Source of the DNA: Flavihumibacter sp.
GTDB lineage: Bacteria; Bacteroidota; Bacteroidia; Chitinophagales; Chitinophagaceae
Direction: 5' to 3'
Length of the DNA: 9,909 bases
Assembly (NCBI GenBank): GCA_025455285.1
Contig: JALOMU010000022.1
Location: 1 to 9,909, forward strand
In this document: positions 7,102-9,909 of the stretch, piece after piece
Layout of the letters: every line of letters begins with the position of its first letter
How positions within the stretch are numbered: position 1 is the first letter of the stretch
The notes under the pieces: model-generated
Databases searched by the model: none
What the model was told of the DNA's origin: nothing
Seen by the model: only the letters and a program-made list of their open reading frames with translations
Position numbers and translations under genes: made by a program

Positions 7102-7124
7102 AAAAAGCCACCCGAAGGTGGCTT
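7102..7124 (-). terminator. Intrinsic terminator after metK
   Basis: On the minus strand AAGCCACC-TTCG-GGTGGCTT forms a perfect 8-bp stem closed by a UUCG tetraloop, and it runs into a T tract (five Ts in the RNA sense, plus-strand As at 7102-7106). It starts 6 nt after the metK stop codon. Stem, stable tetraloop, U tract and position all fit rho-independent termination. It also sits 15 nt before the rlmB ATG, so it would limit metK transcripts from entering rlmB. Confidence 0.88.
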
Positions 7125-7130
7125 GCTGAT

Positions 7131-8384
7131 TTATTTAAGTCCGAAGGCTTTTTTCACTTTGGAAACATAATCCAGTTTTTCCCAGGTAAAGAGTTCCACT
7201 TTTTTCTTTACAACTTTACCATCCGGGGATTTAAAGCTTTTCTCCACAATTTCAGGCTTACGACCCATATGTCCGTATGCTGCAGTTTCACTGTAAATCG
7301 GAGAACGCAGTTTCAGCCTTTTTTCAATGAAGAAAGGACGCATGTCAAACAGCTCTGATACCTTCTTCGCAATTTCACCATCCGTCAGTTCCACTTTGGC
7401 AGTGCCGTAGGTATTGATATATAATCCCATTGGCTGGGCTACTCCAATCGCATAAGAAACCTGCACCAGTACTTCATCACACAATCCCGCTGCCACCAGA
7501 TTTTTAGCAATATGACGGGTTGCATAGGCAGCAGAACGATCCACTTTGGAAGGATCTTTTCCACTGAAGGCTCCACCACCGTGTGCACCTTTACCACCAT
7601 AGGTATCTACGATAATCTTACGGCCGGTTAAGCCAGTATCACCATGCGGACCACCAATCACAAATTTTCCGGTTGGATTAATATGGTACTTGATCTTATC
7701 GTTAAAAAGTTTGGCGTATTTCTTATACTTCGATTTGATTCTCGGAATCAGGATTTCAATCATATCCTGCTTGATCTTTGCAAGCATCTTGGTTTCCAAA
7801 TCAAAGTCATCGTGCTGGGTGGAGATAACAATGGCATCGATACGGATCGGTTTATTGTTATCATCATATTCCAGCGTAACCTGGCTCTTTGCATCAGGAC
7901 GCAGGTATTTGATTTGTTTATTCTCGCGACGAAGGGCAGCCAATTCCTGCAGAATTTTATGTGCAATATCCAGGGCCAAGGGCATATAATCCTCTGTTTC
8001 ATTGGTAGCATACCCAAACATCATTCCCTGATCGCCTGCCCCCTGTTCTTCTTTCTTCTTTTTGTCAACCCCCTGGTTGATATCGGGTGATTGTTCATGA
8101 ATAGCTGATAACACACCGCAGGAGTTTGCTTCAAACATGTACTCACTTTTGGTGTAACCAATTTTTTTAATCACTCCGCGGGCAATATCCTGTACATCCA
8201 GGTAGGCTTTACTTTTTACCTCACCTGCCAGTACCACCTGACCGGTTGTTACCAGCGTTTCGCAAGCAACTTTGGATTGCGGATCAAATGCAAGAAAATT
8301 ATCTATCAGTGCATCTGAAATCTGGTCAGCCACTTTATCCGGATGTCCTTCTGAAACACTCTCGGAAGTAAATAAATACGGCAT
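7131..8384 (-). CDS. metK: S-adenosylmethionine synthetase MetK
   Basis: MetK condenses L-methionine and ATP to S-adenosylmethionine, releasing phosphate and diphosphate, in the cytoplasm. It normally works as a tetramer with Mg and K ions. The 417-residue protein has all expected blocks: [15 protein letters not shown] (11-25, with His14 and Asp16), the first family signature [12 protein letters not shown] (115-126), [20 protein letters not shown] (235-254), and the second signature [20 protein letters not shown] (269-288). The segment DKKKKEEQ just before the first signature and a lysine-rich stretch near 215-232 are a little longer than in the roughly 385-residue enteric enzyme, as is usual in Bacteroidota. 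The gene has a putative promoter in the 48-nt gap upstream and its own terminator, so it may be a single-gene transcript. Its product supplies RlmB encoded next door. No SAM riboswitch fits in the short leader. Confidence 0.98.
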   Translation of the reverse strand: MPYLFTSESVSEGHPDKVADQISDALIDNFLAFDPQSKVACETLVTTGQVVLAGEVKSKAYLDVQDIARGVIKKIGYTKSEYMFEANSCGVLSAIHEQSPDINQGVDKKKKEEQGAGDQGMMFGYATNETEDYMPLALDIAHKILQELAALRRENKQIKYLRPDAKSQVTLEYDDNNKPIRIDAIVISTQHDDFDLETKMLAKIKQDMIEILIPRIKSKYKKYAKLFNDKIKYHINPTGKFVIGGPHGDTGLTGRKIIVDTYGGKGAHGGGAFSGKDPSKVDRSAAYATRHIAKNLVAAGLCDEVLVQVSYAIGVAQPMGLYINTYGTAKVELTDGEIAKKVSELFDMRPFFIEKRLKLRSPIYSETAAYGHMGRKPEIVEKSFKSPDGKVVKKKVELFTWEKLDYVSKVKKAFGLK

Positions 8385-8412
8385 GTAAAATGATAATTTA
8401 AAAAATTCGGAG

Positions 8413-8420
8413 CAAATATA
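8413..8420 (-). promoter_or_regulatory. Putative Bacteroidota -7 element of metK
   Basis: The minus-strand octamer TATATTTG exactly matches the Bacteroidota sigma-ABfr -7 consensus TAnnTTTG. It lies 28 nt before the metK ATG, which would leave a leader of roughly 20 nt. A convincing -33 TTTG/TTG at the usual spacing of about 19-21 nt is not seen, so the call rests on the -7 box and its place in the only non-coding gap between the DUF4270 gene and metK. Confidence 0.5.
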
Positions 8421-8432
8421 CAGGTCAAATGC

Positions 8433-9860
8433 TTATAACTTAGAATACACAAGGTAGAGGCGCATTTTTTGGGTAGGATGCGCACCACCCCCAATCACCG
8501 TCCGGCCGGAACCCAGCCTGTTACTGATCGTAACCGGAATCTGGTTGGTTCCAATGGAAGGCACTACAGGCCGGGTTGTAAATGGCGCATACAACCGAAG
8601 GGCAAACGATTTTTCCTTCCTTGTTACAATTCCCTGAACATAAGCAGTGAGATCAAATTCAAATCGTTTGTTGTTTAGAAAACCTCCAAAAGTTCCTGGA
8701 TCATAAAAAAGCGGACTGCTACTCTGCAGGAAAACCCATGAATTGGGTATGGTAATAAACCTTGAATTAGCACTGTCCACTGCATCCAGGAAAAGGAGGC
8801 CGGGTGTAGGGAAACTGGCTTCTTCATAGCCTTCCAATTGTTCAGCAATCAAAACAGCTTTATACAATAAACGGTTATTCAATTCCTGTAAGCCAGGGAT
8901 TTTAAGCAGGCTGTAGGAGCCGGGTGTGCTCTGTATAAACACCTCGGATTGATTATTTTCGCCATTTGCTAACTGGTTTTCAAATGGTGTACCTGATGGA
9001 TCTTTTCTCACGATATTGGCAGTTGCCCGGTAATTGGTTCGCAGCACAAAGTCTGTTACCGTAGTATCCGGTTTACCATTACGGGTGGTACGATAGTGAA
9101 AACTTAAACGTGTTCCGCCCTGATCCGCGAGGTTAAAATAGGCAATGGCTTTTTTAAAGGCAGAGGCCGCATCCGGAAGAATTGCCAATCCTTTAAAATT
9201 AGCATTAAAAGCCGAGTCTGTTTTGTAAATGGTAGTATCAAAATTCATCAGGCGCATGCCGAATTCATTCGGCAATACAATGCGCAATTCATTAGCTGTT
9301 TTTACGGTATCCTTTGCGCGGATATACTGCAAGCTATCATTCAGTGTCAGGTAAGAAACATTGGTTTTCTCACCTATGAAATTGGAAACAGGAAAGGAAG
9401 GATGGCTGATAAGGTACCCGGTAGAGGAATCACGAAAAGGAGCAGACTGATCAATTTCATAAATTTTGAATCCCTGCACGGAATTCGTATCCCCGTAAAT
9501 GGACTTATAGCGAAGTGATAAAACCACGGAATCCAGCCCAATCAGACTATCACGCGACTTGCCGAATGGATAGGTTCCAAAAATATTGGGATGCAGTTGA
9601 ACATACATTTCACCTGTGGTAGTTCCAAAAAAGGGATCTTCCAGAATTCCAAATAGATGATCTGCATCACGAGTCTGGCGGGTACTGTCAGGAAGACCAA
9701 AAACTGAGCTGATCACCTCCAGCGTAGTATCAAAAACCGTTACGTTATCAACAGCGGGTATTAATCCACCACCGAGCTCGGTTGTCCGGATTTTGGTACA
9801 GGACTCAATGAGTAATACGAAAGCGATTACAGAGGATAGGCTCAACAGAAGTTTCTTCAC
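8433..9860 (-). CDS. DUF4270 family lipoprotein
   Basis: The 475-residue protein begins with a lipoprotein signal peptide: MKK, a hydrophobic core to about residue 18, then IESC with Cys21 as the lipidated residue. It is followed by the DUF4270 opening pattern TTELGGGLIPAVDNVTVFDT (26-45), after which Ser/Thr-rich beta-strand sequence continues to the end. Internal landmarks are HLFGILEDPFFGTTTGEMYV (68-87), LDSVVLSLRY, and a C-terminal FEFDLTAYVQGIV. Proteins of this family are Bacteroidota surface or periplasmic lipoproteins of unknown function. The start codon is GTG (9858-9860). The frame stays open upstream to the window edge but offers no ATG, and the signal peptide fits this start well. 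A 48-nt gap separates it from metK. Confidence 0.88.
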   Translation of the reverse strand: MKKLLLSLSSVIAFVLLIESCTKIRTTELGGGLIPAVDNVTVFDTTLEVISSVFGLPDSTRQTRDADHLFGILEDPFFGTTTGEMYVQLHPNIFGTYPFGKSRDSLIGLDSVVLSLRYKSIYGDTNSVQGFKIYEIDQSAPFRDSSTGYLISHPSFPVSNFIGEKTNVSYLTLNDSLQYIRAKDTVKTANELRIVLPNEFGMRLMNFDTTIYKTDSAFNANFKGLAILPDAASAFKKAIAYFNLADQGGTRLSFHYRTTRNGKPDTTVTDFVLRTNYRATANIVRKDPSGTPFENQLANGENNQSEVFIQSTPGSYSLLKIPGLQELNNRLLYKAVLIAEQLEGYEEASFPTPGLLFLDAVDSANSRFITIPNSWVFLQSSSPLFYDPGTFGGFLNNKRFEFDLTAYVQGIVTRKEKSFALRLYAPFTTRPVVPSIGTNQIPVTISNRLGSGRTVIGGGAHPTQKMRLYLVYSKL

Positions 9861-9909
9861 AAACGATCCGGTTATTAATCTTAAAAAGTTAGATTCAGCA
9901 ATGACTATT

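Noticed and set aside
7644..8090. 148-codon open frame on the plus strand opposite metK
   Set aside because: It lies wholly antisense to a clearly conserved enzyme gene with intact motifs, and its translation shows no recognisable domain; it is a shadow frame.
8385..8432. SAM riboswitch upstream of metK
   Set aside because: The whole gap is 48 nt and A/T-rich, too short and lacking the stems of known SAM aptamers.

Overview
The window reads as an ordinary, gene-dense chromosomal stretch of a member of the Bacteroidota, most likely family Chitinophagaceae. The grounds are family content (a DUF4270 lipoprotein, a DUF5686 outer-membrane-type protein and a GSCFA protein are all largely confined to this phylum), the near absence of Shine-Dalgarno sequences before start codons, and a TAnnTTTG-type -7 element in front of metK. 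Family assignments come from reading motifs in the translated sequence; no database search was run. No rRNA, tRNA, CRISPR array, insertion sequence or phage gene was seen.

Left block (1-3600, minus strand). Three genes follow one another in the order penicillin-acylase-family hydrolase, small four-helix membrane protein, and DUF5686 / carboxypeptidase-regulatory-like protein. The last is cut by the left window edge. Gaps of 17 and 2 nt suggest one transcript whose products all act in the cell envelope.

Middle (3601-4416, plus strand). A 201-nt divergent spacer holds a possible 30-codon membrane peptide and a perfect hairpin that ends at the base before the next start codon. The gene that follows is miaE, the di-iron tRNA hydroxylase. 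It converges on the next block, and both stop codons are read from one palindromic TTAA.

Right block (4413-9860, minus strand). The transcription order is DUF4270 lipoprotein (GTG start), metK (SAM synthetase, with its own putative promoter and a strong intrinsic terminator), rlmB (23S rRNA 2'-O-methyltransferase), an HMG-CoA-lyase-family protein, and a GSCFA protein. The last two share a 4-nt ATGA overlap. The link between MetK, RlmB and MiaE is only loose: MetK makes the SAM that RlmB uses, and MiaB (not in this window) also needs SAM to make the MiaE substrate.

No clearly new system was found. The points most worth a second look are the small ORF plus hairpin leader of miaE, the terminator 15 nt upstream of rlmB, the divergent active site of the lyase and its coupling to GSCFA, and the uncharacterised acylase envelope operon.
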